In this document: piece by piece, positions 1-8,199 of the stretch
Layout of the letters: each line of letters begins with the position of its first letter
Position numbering within the stretch: position 1 is the stretch's first letter
The notes under the pieces: generated by a model
Told to the model about the DNA's origin: nothing
The model's database searches: none
Seen by the model: the letters and a program-made list of their open reading frames with translations, nothing else
Source of the DNA: an uncultured Actinomycetes bacterium
GTDB lineage: Bacteria; Actinomycetota; Actinomycetes; Nanopelagicales; Nanopelagicaceae
Reading direction: 5' to 3'
NCBI GenBank assembly: GCA_903897475.1
Contig: CAIUBS010000066.1
Coordinates: 1 to 14,007 of the forward strand
DNA length: 14,007 nt
Made by a program: the position numbers and the translations under genes

Positions 1-1767
1 ATCGTACTTTTTATGCTTTTTGGATTAAGGCTAATTGAGATCCAAGCAATTAGGGCAAATGGATATGTGCAAAAAGCTGATATAGAGCTTAGTAAAACTG
101 CCACTCTATTGGCACCGCGTGGTGCAATTTATGACAAAAATGGAATTGAGTTAGCGAGAAGTATTTCTGCAATCAATATCGCAGTCGATCAGACCGTAGT
201 AAATGACCCAGTTAATGCAGCAAAAGTAGTTGCACCGATTCTAGGTTTATCTGAATCAGAATTAATTCCAAGTCTTACTGGGCAAAGGCGTTATGTATTA
301 ATTGCAAAAGATGTTGCACCTTCAAAATGGCGAGAAATATATTCTGCAATTACCAACTACAATATTGAAATATTAAAAACTGAAGGTGGAATAAGTAAGA
401 GAATTGGTGGCTTTGTTCCAGAGCGCAGCTACATTAGAGATTATCCAACTGGAAAATTAAGTGCGTCATTGGTGGGAATTATTAATGATCAAGGGATTGG
501 TGCATCTGGAATTGAAAGCAGCCTAAACTCAATACTTTCTGGGACAAACGGTAAGTATGTTTATGCAAACGGGCGAGGCAATATCATTCCCGGTTCAGAG
601 CAGGTCAGGGTTGAAGCCAAGGCTGGTACAAGTATTAGGTTAACTATTGATCGAGATGTGCAGTGGGTTGCACAAAATGCAATCAGCCAGGCTGTTGCAT
701 CTGCAAGGGCAGAATCTGGAACCGTAATTGTGATGGATCCAAAAACCGGTCATATTTTGGCCCAAGCTAGCGCTCCAACTTTTGATCCGAATAACTCTGA
801 ATCCATCACCCAAAGCAAACTTCGCAACCCATCAGTACAAGAAGTTTACGAACCAGGATCTACAGGAAAAGTTATTACGGTTGCAGCTGCTCTTGAGGAG
901 AAGATTGTTACACCAAATACAGTATTTACTATTCCATACTCAATGAAGGTAGCTGGTGAAACTTTTAGCGACCATGAGAAACATCCACCTCAAAGATTAA
1001 CTACTACTGGTCTACTAGCAGTTTCTAGTAACACTGGATCAATTCAACTTGGTCAGTCTCTAGGAAAAGATAACTTGTATAACTATCTCAAGAAGTTTGG
1101 AATTGGCGAAAATACAAATTCAAAACTACCAGGTGAGTCAGCTGGGATATTACATCCAGTCAAAAATTGGTCTGGAACATCTCTACCAACAATTGCATTT
1201 GGGCAAGGCTACTCAGTGACTGCAATGCAGGCGACATCTGTGTTTGCCACAATAGCAAATAACGGAGTTCGAGTTAAGCCAACAATTCTTGCTGGCTTAG
1301 TTGATGAAAGTGGAAAGTTCTCAGCATCAAATGATTCAGAATCAATTCAAGTTTTAAGTGAAGATACAGCCAAGAATCTTCGCAAAATGATGGAGAGTGT
1401 AGTTTCACCAAGCGGTACCGCTCCATCAGCTGCAATCAATGGCTATAGAGTTGCTGGTAAAACTGGTACTGCAGAGCGCTATAACCCTATTTGTAAATGT
1501 TATAGCGGTTACACGGCATCTTTTATTGGTTTTGCACCAGCTGATCAGCCAAGATATGTAGTTAGTGTGACTATTCAGGACCCAAAAGGAATGCATTGGG
1601 GAGGGGTACTAGCTGGCCCAGTATTTAAAAAAGTAATGAGTTTTGTTCTACAAAATGAAAGAATCAAACCCACGCCCGAGTCAGAAACTCACTTCTTCCT
1701 TACGGAAGCGGCGTTAAAGAGTGCTACTTATAGCAGCAAAAAAGATTCCCAAAAGAGTGGCGCCTAG
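1..1767 (+). CDS. ftsI: Septal peptidoglycan transpeptidase FtsI (PBP3/PbpB), 5' partial
   Basis: Class B penicillin-binding protein that cross-links peptidoglycan at the septum, working with FtsW. The frame is open to the first base; the four codons before the ATG at 13 continue a hydrophobic stretch, so the true start and most of the N-terminal membrane anchor lie upstream. Counting from the ATG at 13, a dimerisation-domain motif RGAIYDKNG is at residues 36-44. The transpeptidase domain follows with all three active-site motifs: S283-T-G-K286 (Ser283 is the acyl-enzyme nucleophile), S338-S-N340 and K483-T-G-T486. After KTGT the protein has a Cys-Lys-Cys pair (C494, C496), a form I associate with actinobacterial FtsI. 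It ends without PASTA domains in a hydrophilic tail of about 30 residues. The stop is 10 nt before murE, in the usual dcw order. Identification is firm; only the 5' end is missing. Confidence 0.96.
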   Translation: MVLFMLFGLRLIEIQAIRANGYVQKADIELSKTATLLAPRGAIYDKNGIELARSISAINIAVDQTVVNDPVNAAKVVAPILGLSESELIPSLTGQRRYVLIAKDVAPSKWREIYSAITNYNIEILKTEGGISKRIGGFVPERSYIRDYPTGKLSASLVGIINDQGIGASGIESSLNSILSGTNGKYVYANGRGNIIPGSEQVRVEAKAGTSIRLTIDRDVQWVAQNAISQAVASARAESGTVIVMDPKTGHILAQASAPTFDPNNSESITQSKLRNPSVQEVYEPGSTGKVITVAAALEEKIVTPNTVFTIPYSMKVAGETFSDHEKHPPQRLTTTGLLAVSSNTGSIQLGQSLGKDNLYNYLKKFGIGENTNSKLPGESAGILHPVKNWSGTSLPTIAFGQGYSVTAMQATSVFATIANNGVRVKPTILAGLVDESGKFSASNDSESIQVLSEDTAKNLRKMMESVVSPSGTAPSAAINGYRVAGKTGTAERYNPICKCYSGYTASFIGFAPADQPRYVVSVTIQDPKGMHWGGVLAGPVFKKVMSFVLQNERIKPTPESETHFFLTEAALKSATYSSKKDSQKSGA

Positions 1768-1777
1768 GACTATTTCT

Positions 1778-3232
1778 ATGACATCAAACCGGAAGCCAAA
1801 ATTGTTGTCTGAATTTGATTCTAAAATATTTGGACAAGATGTTGCTATAAAAGGTGTAGCAATTAATGCCAGCAATGTAAAAGAGGGTTATTTGTTTTTA
1901 GCCCTTTCTGGGGCAAATACCCATGGTTCAAATTTCCTAGAAACTGCAATAAATAATGGAGCAGCAGCGGTATTAAGTGATATCAAACTTAACTCAGTAA
2001 TTCCAAGTTTCATACACCCAAATCCTAGGCAGATTGTAGGCGATATTGCGTCTTGGTTTTATGACTTTCCATTCAAAAGTTTAACTGCAGTAGGTATTAC
2101 TGGAACAAATGGCAAAACCACCTCTGCTAGCTTAGTCAAACAGATATGGGAAATAAACGAAATTGATTCGGCATTGATAGGAACCTTGGGAGTCGAAATC
2201 GGAAAGGATATTGCAAGCGGTACTAGGACAACCCCCGAAGCTGATGAGTTACAAAAGATTGCATTTAGTTTACAAGAAAAAGGAATCAAGCATTTAGTGA
2301 TGGAAGTTAGTAGTCATGCCATCGATCAGTTTAGAATCAAAGGATGTAAGTATAAAGTTGTAGCTTTTACTAATTTGTCTCAGGATCACTTGGATTATCA
2401 CAAAACTATGGAGAATTATTTTCAAGCTAAAGCAAAACTTTTTACTCAGGATTACGCTGAAATAGCTGTAATCAATATAGATAATGAGTATGGAAAGCGA
2501 TTATTCTCTGAAGTAAAAATTCCTGCAGTATCAATTTCTAGAAATGATAAGACTGCCGATTGGTTTTATGAGAAAGTCAATCTGAATTCTGATGGTTACA
2601 AAGTAGAAATAAGAAGTAAAGTCGGTAATGTAATTAGTGGCAATTTTTATCTAAAAGGAGATTTTAATTTAGATAACCTTCTTATATCTGTTGCATCAAC
2701 TAACCTACTTGGTCTAAGTGATTCGAAACTTTCAAATACAATTGAGAAGTTAAAAGCGGTTTCTGGTCGGTTGGAGCAAATAGATGTTGGACAGAAATTC
2801 ACCGCTTTAGTTGATTACGCACACACTCCAGATGCAGTTAGTCGCGTTTTAAAATCAGTCAGGTCATTTACAAATGGCAGAATTATCGGCGTTCTTGGTT
2901 GCGGTGGCGAGCGAGATGCTAGTAAACGACCGCTTATGGGGTCTGCATTACTCGCAGGAAGTGATGTCGCAATATTTACCAGTGATAATCCAAGAGGTGA
3001 GGCAGTTGAGAAGATTTTAAGTCAAATGACAAATGGACTTGAATTATCCAATAAGGGATTTGTTATAAGAGATAGAAAAGAGGCAATAAAATTCGCCTGC
3101 GAGCAGGCAGTGCCAGGTGATTGTGTGGTTTTGCTTGGAAAAGGACATGAAGTTGGGCAAGAAGTGAACGGTGTTGTAATTCCATTCGATGACAGGGTCG
3201 AATTGGCCAATGCAATTAAGCAGGTGGGCTAA
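1778..3232 (+). CDS. murE: UDP-MurNAc-L-Ala-D-Glu : meso-DAP ligase MurE
   Basis: Cytoplasmic ATP-dependent Mur ligase that adds the third peptide residue to UDP-MurNAc-L-Ala-D-Glu. The 484-residue product has the P-loop GTNGKTT at 109-115 (Lys113 binds ATP phosphates), a DHLDYH segment, Lys218 at the position of the carbamylated lysine in this family, and a late GKGHE motif. D403-N-P-R406 is the motif that in characterised MurE enzymes contacts meso-diaminopimelate, so DAP rather than lysine is inferred. The residues after it (G-E-A) differ from the common (S/T)-E-(D/E)-P. The frame is open further up to 1721 inside ftsI, but the ATG at 1778 is preferred: it lies 10 nt after the ftsI stop, has AGGA 8 nt upstream (1766-1769), and avoids an N-terminal extension the family lacks. 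murF starts one base after the stop. Confidence 0.95.
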   Translation: MTSNRKPKLLSEFDSKIFGQDVAIKGVAINASNVKEGYLFLALSGANTHGSNFLETAINNGAAAVLSDIKLNSVIPSFIHPNPRQIVGDIASWFYDFPFKSLTAVGITGTNGKTTSASLVKQIWEINEIDSALIGTLGVEIGKDIASGTRTTPEADELQKIAFSLQEKGIKHLVMEVSSHAIDQFRIKGCKYKVVAFTNLSQDHLDYHKTMENYFQAKAKLFTQDYAEIAVINIDNEYGKRLFSEVKIPAVSISRNDKTADWFYEKVNLNSDGYKVEIRSKVGNVISGNFYLKGDFNLDNLLISVASTNLLGLSDSKLSNTIEKLKAVSGRLEQIDVGQKFTALVDYAHTPDAVSRVLKSVRSFTNGRIIGVLGCGGERDASKRPLMGSALLAGSDVAIFTSDNPRGEAVEKILSQMTNGLELSNKGFVIRDRKEAIKFACEQAVPGDCVVLLGKGHEVGQEVNGVVIPFDDRVELANAIKQVG

Positions 3233-3233
3233 A

Positions 3234-4613
3234 GTGATTAAAATTTCTGCTCAAGAATTTGCTCATGTTGTTGATGGAAAATTACAAAACCTATCTGAAG
3301 ATTTTGTAATTGATCAACTGCCAATAATAAATTCAGCTGCTGCCAGGAGTGGCACTTTTTTCACTGCGTTTAAGGGAAACAATGTCGATGGACATGACTA
3401 CGTATCTGAGGCAATTAGAGGGGGATGTGCATTTGCTTTGGTATCTAGGCAGGTTAGTGAGCCATCAATATTGGTTAAAGATACCGGAGAGGCGTTAATA
3501 AGTTTAGCTAAGTATGTGCGAAATAGAATCGATGGTTTACGAGTAATTGGTATAACTGGCTCTCAAGGAAAGACTACAACCAAAGAATTTTTGTATTCAA
3601 TTCTAAAATCTGAGGGTTCCACTGTTGCAACAGAGGGCAATTTTAATACTGAAATCGGTGTTCCGTTAACAATTCTAAACTGCAATGAGCAGACCAAGTA
3701 CTGCATTATTGAAATGGGTGCAAGGCATCAAGGCGATATTTTAAAGCTCACCAAAGTGGCTAATCCTAATGTGGGTGTTGTTCTAGTAGTAGGCACTGCT
3801 CATATTGGCGAGATTGGATCTGTTGAAAAGATTGCCAAAACCAAAGGAGAATTAATTGCTGGTTTAAATGAAGGCTCAACGGCAGTACTTGGCAGTTATG
3901 ACCAGTGGACCCCCAAGATGGCGGATGGATTAAAAGTTAATAAAGTAGTTTTCGGCGATAACCAAGTTGTTAGAGCTGCTGATGTTGAAATTCATGGTGG
4001 ATATGCACATTTTGATTTAGTCACGCCAGCAGGAAGAAATTCTGTTGCACTTCAGGTTATCGGTGAGCAACAAATCCCGAATGCACTAGCAGCCGCTTCA
4101 GCTGCCTATGCACTTGGTGTTAGTAATGAAAATATCGCAACCGGTTTAACAATTGCCAAATTAGATAGTAAATGGCGAATGCAAGTTGAAAGCCTAAAAG
4201 GAATACAAATCATCAATGATTTTTATAACGCAAATCCTGAAAGCATGAAGGCTGCTCTAAAAACCCTAGTGTTATTAAGTCAAGAAAGTGGCGGATCCTC
4301 TTGGGCAATTCTTGGAAAAATGCATGAGTTAGGACATATCGAGGCATCTTCACACCTTGAAATAGCTGGATACTGCCAGGATTTAGGCGTAGATCATTTA
4401 GTAAGTTTTGGTACAGATCTCTATAAAGAAATTAGCACAGAAATAAATGATAGAAACTTACAGCTACACCACTGTAAAGATGCTGATGCTGTTTTAGAGT
4501 TAGTCAATAATTTTTCTGCTGGTGATGTGGTTCTTTTCAAAGCATCAAGAGCTGAAAGATTTGAAGATTTAGCTAATGCAGTCAAGTCTAAGTGGATTGG
4601 GGTGAACCAGTGA
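3234..4613 (+). CDS. murF: UDP-MurNAc-tripeptide : D-Ala-D-Ala ligase MurF
   Basis: Cytoplasmic Mur ligase that attaches D-Ala-D-Ala to UDP-MurNAc-tripeptide, completing the pentapeptide. The 459-residue product shows the P-loop GSQGKTTT (109-116, Lys113), an EMGARHQGDI segment typical of MurF, the C-terminal-domain signature NDFYNANPESM, then GKMHELG and FKASRAERFE near the end. The GTG at 3234 is chosen as start: it follows the murE stop by one base, has an AGGTGGG ribosome binding site 5 nt upstream, and gives the family's usual N-terminus (IKISAQEFA). The longer frame from 3189 would run 15 codons into murE. The end overlaps mraY by 4 nt (GTGA). The ddl gene that makes D-Ala-D-Ala is not in the window. 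Confidence 0.95.
   Translation: MIKISAQEFAHVVDGKLQNLSEDFVIDQLPIINSAAARSGTFFTAFKGNNVDGHDYVSEAIRGGCAFALVSRQVSEPSILVKDTGEALISLAKYVRNRIDGLRVIGITGSQGKTTTKEFLYSILKSEGSTVATEGNFNTEIGVPLTILNCNEQTKYCIIEMGARHQGDILKLTKVANPNVGVVLVVGTAHIGEIGSVEKIAKTKGELIAGLNEGSTAVLGSYDQWTPKMADGLKVNKVVFGDNQVVRAADVEIHGGYAHFDLVTPAGRNSVALQVIGEQQIPNALAAASAAYALGVSNENIATGLTIAKLDSKWRMQVESLKGIQIINDFYNANPESMKAALKTLVLLSQESGGSSWAILGKMHELGHIEASSHLEIAGYCQDLGVDHLVSFGTDLYKEISTEINDRNLQLHHCKDADAVLELVNNFSAGDVVLFKASRAERFEDLANAVKSKWIGVNQ
4599..4605 (+). promoter_or_regulatory. Ribosome binding site deciding the mraY start
   Basis: GGGGTGA lies inside the last codons of murF and aligns with the GAGGTGA part of the anti-Shine-Dalgarno complement with one mismatch. 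The aligned GAGG core ends 7 nt before the GTG at 4610. This supports 4610 over the GTG at 4592, which sits upstream of the site. Confidence 0.6.
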
Positions 4614-5668
4614 GAGGTATTTTGCTTTCAGGTGGGATATCTGCACTCTTTGCGTTTTTTGCAACTCCAGCACTTATTCGATTCTTGGCAAAAAAAGGTT
4701 ATGGACAAATCATTCGTGACGATGGACCAACATCTCATCATGTAAAAAGAGGCACTCCAACTATGGGTGGATTAGTGTTGATTGCAGCCACACTTGTCGG
4801 TTATTTCACAAGCCACCTGATTACTGGAATTTCCACAACTACATCTGCTTTGCTCGTTATAGGTTTAATAGTTGGTCTAGGTTTTGTTGGTTTTATTGAT
4901 GATTGGCTGAAAGTTGCAAAACAAAGATCTCTTGGATTAAATGCAAAGCAAAAGTTGTTAGGCCAAGCAGTTGTGGCAGGGGCATTTGGATACGCAGGCC
5001 TACAGTTTCCAGATCAGACCGGCTTAACTCCGATTTCAAGTTATCTTTCAACTTTTCGCGACACATCAATTAAGTTATCTATCGCGGCCGTAATTATTTG
5101 GGTAATTATCATGGTTCTTGGCACCAGTAATGGTGTGAATTTAACCGATGGATTAGATGGTCTAGCTACTGGCGCTGCAGTAATGGTATTCACATCATTT
5201 ATCTTGATTGGTGTTTGGGAATTTGGACAAAGTTGTGCGGTCTCACCTGGAGCGAAGTGCTACGCCGTTCGAGATCCACTTGATATTGCAGTGCTTGCCG
5301 CAGCTTTAGCGGGAGCATGTGGCGGTTTTCTTTGGTGGAATGCTTCACCAGCAAAAATTTTCATGGGCGATGTTGGTTCTCTAGCTTTAGGTGGGGCTCT
5401 TGCCGGAATAGCCATCACATTAAGAACTCAGTTACTTTTGGTACTTCTTGGTTTCTTATTTGTACTGATAACCGCCTCAGTAATTATTCAAGTTTTATTC
5501 TTTAAAATTTCTGGCGGAAAACGAGTATTTAAGATGGCTCCACTTCAACACCATTTCGAATTGATGGGTTGGGGAGAGGTGACAATTGTTATTCGCTTTT
5601 GGATTATTGCAAGTCTGGGAGTGGCAGCGGGCTTAGGTTTGTTCTATGCACAGTGGGTAGCTTCTTAA
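4610..5668 (+). CDS. mraY: Phospho-MurNAc-pentapeptide transferase MraY
   Basis: Polytopic membrane enzyme that moves phospho-MurNAc-pentapeptide from UDP onto undecaprenyl phosphate, giving lipid I on the inner face of the membrane. The 352-residue product has about ten hydrophobic segments and the family's Asp motifs: FIDD (D97, D98), NLTDGLDG (177-184, with D180 and D183) and FMGD (D254). The Mg2+/substrate loop reads MAPLQHHFEL with Gln313-His314-His315. Many bacteria have three His here; the Gln form is one I recall from other Actinobacteria, so it is probably not a defect. The early DDGPTSHHVKRGTPTMGG region is also typical. Start: the GTG at 4610 overlaps the murF stop (GTGA), has a good ribosome binding site, and gives the actinobacterial N-terminus RGIL. 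The GTG at 4592 would add six unusual residues. Confidence 0.96.
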   Translation: MRGILLSGGISALFAFFATPALIRFLAKKGYGQIIRDDGPTSHHVKRGTPTMGGLVLIAATLVGYFTSHLITGISTTTSALLVIGLIVGLGFVGFIDDWLKVAKQRSLGLNAKQKLLGQAVVAGAFGYAGLQFPDQTGLTPISSYLSTFRDTSIKLSIAAVIIWVIIMVLGTSNGVNLTDGLDGLATGAAVMVFTSFILIGVWEFGQSCAVSPGAKCYAVRDPLDIAVLAAALAGACGGFLWWNASPAKIFMGDVGSLALGGALAGIAITLRTQLLLVLLGFLFVLITASVIIQVLFFKISGGKRVFKMAPLQHHFELMGWGEVTIVIRFWIIASLGVAAGLGLFYAQWVAS

Positions 5669-7017
5669 TGAATTTCGTGGAGGAACTTGCAGGCAAAAAC
5701 TGTTTAGTTATAGGTGCAGGTGTCACAGGAATGGCTGTCCAAAGGGCACTTGTTAAATTCGGTGCAATTTCTAAAATGTTTGATGAGAATCGAGATAATT
5801 CGCAAGATGTCGTAAACAATATTTCTGACGGAATTGAACTTGCAATAGTCTCTCCAGGTTGGCATCCAGACCATAAAGTTATCGAAAAAATTCGTAGTAG
5901 CGGAGTAAAACTTATTAGTGAAATTGACTTTGCTTGGAATGTTAAGCAAGTAATTGCACCTCAGCAAAAGTGGATTGCACTGTCTGGTACAAACGGCAAA
6001 ACCACAACTATCAAGATGGTTGAGTCAATTTTCAAAGCCGCTAACATCAATGGTAAAGCCTGTGGCAATGTGGGAGAAACCGTTATTGACTCTGTGTGCT
6101 CTAGCCAGCCATTTGATTACCTAGCTTTGGAGCTATCATCTTTTCAAATTGAATGGAGCAATTTAGCTAAATTTGAAGCAATAGCGCTATTAAATATATC
6201 TGAGGATCATATTGATTGGCACGGTAGTTATGAAAAATACATTAACGCTAAGCTAAAACTTGCAAAGCTTGGAGAAATAGTAATTGCAAATAAATCTGAC
6301 CCAGAGCTCTTAAATCGACTAAGTAGCTCCTCTACTATTTGGTACTCACTTGGTACACCAGCCCCGGGTGAATTGGGGATTGTTGAAAATTTATTAATTG
6401 ATCGTGCATTCTCAGGCTCACCTTCAAGTGCTCATGAAATCTCAGAGTTAACAGATATTTCACCTTCAGTACCCCACAATGTCTCTAATGCCTTAGCTGC
6501 ATCTGCACTTGCCCTATCTATTGGCATAGATTATGAATTTATCAAGAAGGGTTTACAGAAATTTAGGCCTGATCACCACAGAATGGAATTAATTCTTGAT
6601 AAGGATCAGGTTAAGTGGATAGATGATTCCAAGGCCACTAATCCACATGCTGCAATTGCTTCAATACTTTCAAACTTTAATGTCATTTGGATCGCAGGAG
6701 GTCTGGCTAAGGGTGCAAGTATGGATTTACTGGCAGAAAAATGCATTAATCGATTAAAGGCAGTTATTTTAATTGGAGAAGATCGAGAACTAATAGCAAA
6801 ATCTATATTAGCTTTGAAAAAAAACATTGAGGTAAGGCGTATTGATAAAACTCATGATACAAATCAATTGATGCAAGATGTAGTCAAACAGGCTAAATCG
6901 CTGGCAAACCCAGGGGATACAGTTTTACTTGCTCCAGCGTGTGCTTCTATGGATCAATTCGCCTCATATGTTGAGCGCGGACAATTATTCCAAAAGGCCG
7001 TAAGGGAGTTGGTATAA
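5668..7017 (+). CDS. murD: UDP-MurNAc-L-Ala : D-Glu ligase MurD
   Basis: Cytoplasmic Mur ligase that adds D-glutamate to UDP-MurNAc-L-Ala. The 449-residue length is normal for MurD. An N-terminal Rossmann-like segment (VIGAGVTG) binds the UDP part of the substrate. The central ATPase domain has GTNGKTTT with Lys111, and the C-terminal domain has D319-D-S-K322-ATNP and PACASMDQFASYVERG, both diagnostic for MurD. The ATG at 5668 shares one base with the mraY stop (TAATG), and there is only a weak upstream purine site, so translation is probably coupled to mraY. A GTG at 5677 is a less likely alternative. The frame is open back to 5569 but that part lies inside mraY and encodes nothing MurD-like. 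ftsW begins directly after the stop. Confidence 0.95.
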   Translation: MNFVEELAGKNCLVIGAGVTGMAVQRALVKFGAISKMFDENRDNSQDVVNNISDGIELAIVSPGWHPDHKVIEKIRSSGVKLISEIDFAWNVKQVIAPQQKWIALSGTNGKTTTIKMVESIFKAANINGKACGNVGETVIDSVCSSQPFDYLALELSSFQIEWSNLAKFEAIALLNISEDHIDWHGSYEKYINAKLKLAKLGEIVIANKSDPELLNRLSSSSTIWYSLGTPAPGELGIVENLLIDRAFSGSPSSAHEISELTDISPSVPHNVSNALAASALALSIGIDYEFIKKGLQKFRPDHHRMELILDKDQVKWIDDSKATNPHAAIASILSNFNVIWIAGGLAKGASMDLLAEKCINRLKAVILIGEDRELIAKSILALKKNIEVRRIDKTHDTNQLMQDVVKQAKSLANPGDTVLLAPACASMDQFASYVERGQLFQKAVRELV

Positions 7018-8199
7018 ATGTCTAGCCCTTTAGAAAGTAGCAGGTACTCGAAAATATTCTCAAGACAAGAGTTGCCATACTTTCTAATCATTTGGTGCAC
7101 TGTGCTTTTGTCAGGCTTGGGTTTAACAATGGTGCTTTCAGCATCAACTGTGACTTCACTACAAGATAGTGGTAATTCATATTCAATTTTCATTAGGCAG
7201 TTTTTCTTCTTAATTCTTGGTGCTGCAGCAGCATATTGGGCATTCAAAGTACGTGGTGGAGTTTGGCTAAAAGTGGCTAAAATATCTCTTACTGTTTCAG
7301 TAATTACACTCACCCTGCCATTCATACCGGCACTAGGAAAAGACATCAAAGGAAACAGAAACTGGATAGAGTTTGCTGGATTTACCTTGCAGCCATCCGA
7401 GTTTGCAAAATTTGGCTTAATACTTTGGTCATCTTATCACTTAAGAAATCTAGATTTATTCAAGGATGGAAAGAAAAGTTTATTTTTCCTACTTCCTGGT
7501 TTTGCTGCTATTGAGTTTTTGATCATTCTACAAAAAGATCTGGGTACTGCATTACTAGTTTTTCTAATCTTTGCTGGAATTTTATTTATTGCTGGAGCGC
7601 CAATTAAACTTTTTGCTTTGTCGGCTATTCCAATAATAATTATTGGTGGTGCATTAGTGTTTAGCAGTGCTTATCGAATGGATAGATTCGCAGCTTTGCT
7701 TGACCCGTTTGATGAAAGATATTACAAGTTCTCTGGCTGGCAACCTGCTCACAGCATTATGGGACTTGCCAGTGGTGGATTGTGGGGAAGCGGATTAGGT
7801 GCAAGTAAACAAAAGTGGGCAAATTTAGCTGAAGCACATACTGATTTTATCTTCTCAGTAATTGGTGAGGAGCTTGGATTACTTGGATCTTTGTTAGTAC
7901 TTGGACTTTATGCATCTCTAATTTATGCAATTATTAGAGTTGCATTAAAAACTAAAGATGATTTCTCACGATATGTTTGTGCCGCAATCGCATGTTGGTT
8001 TATTGCACAAGTAGCAGTAAATATCGGCTCTGCCACTTCACTTATTCCAGTAATTGGTGTAACGCTGCCATTCATTTCATATGGTGGCTCATCACTTCTG
8101 GCAAATTTACTAGCAGTCGGGTATGTATTAGGAGTTGCCAGGCGAACACCTGAGATAGCAGAAGGAATTAAAGCCAACAGAGTGCGAAAATTAGCTTAA
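7018..8199 (+). CDS. ftsW: Septal peptidoglycan glycosyltransferase FtsW (SEDS family)
   Basis: Multi-pass membrane protein of the SEDS family that polymerises lipid II at the septum together with FtsI. The 393-residue product has a short hydrophilic N-terminus and about ten hydrophobic segments. The key loop reads AEAHTDFIFSVIGEELG, with Asp276 at the position of the proposed catalytic Asp of FtsW/RodA. GNRNWIE and LQPSEFAK are present in the first half, and ISYGGSS near the end. The family's (Q/E)PDLGT motif reads QKDLGT (172-177), with Lys in place of Pro. FtsW rather than RodA is called from the position between murD and murG. ATG 7018 follows the murD stop with no gap and has GGGAG at 7004-7008, 9 nt upstream. 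Confidence 0.94.
   Translation: MSSPLESSRYSKIFSRQELPYFLIIWCTVLLSGLGLTMVLSASTVTSLQDSGNSYSIFIRQFFFLILGAAAAYWAFKVRGGVWLKVAKISLTVSVITLTLPFIPALGKDIKGNRNWIEFAGFTLQPSEFAKFGLILWSSYHLRNLDLFKDGKKSLFFLLPGFAAIEFLIILQKDLGTALLVFLIFAGILFIAGAPIKLFALSAIPIIIIGGALVFSSAYRMDRFAALLDPFDERYYKFSGWQPAHSIMGLASGGLWGSGLGASKQKWANLAEAHTDFIFSVIGEELGLLGSLLVLGLYASLIYAIIRVALKTKDDFSRYVCAAIACWFIAQVAVNIGSATSLIPVIGVTLPFISYGGSSLLANLLAVGYVLGVARRTPEIAEGIKANRVRKLA

Noticed and set aside
1721..1777. Upstream extension of murE into ftsI
   Set aside because: It would add 19 residues that the family lacks and overlap ftsI; the ATG at 1778 has a well-spaced AGGA site.
3189..3233. Upstream extension of murF into murE
   Set aside because: The GTG at 3234 has a strong ribosome binding site, follows the murE stop by one base, and gives the usual N-terminus.
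5317..5505. Forward 62-codon frame inside mraY
   Set aside because: Out of frame with the conserved FMGD region of MraY, without family resemblance; a shadow frame.
5569..5667. 33-codon upstream extension of murD
   Set aside because: It lies inside the conserved end of mraY and encodes nothing MurD-like; the TAATG overlap start at 5668 fits the pattern of the cluster.
6954..7349. Reverse-strand open frame of 131 codons over the murD-ftsW junction
   Set aside because: It lies wholly inside two well-supported forward genes, has no recognisable domain and no ribosome binding site that stands out. It is a shadow frame.
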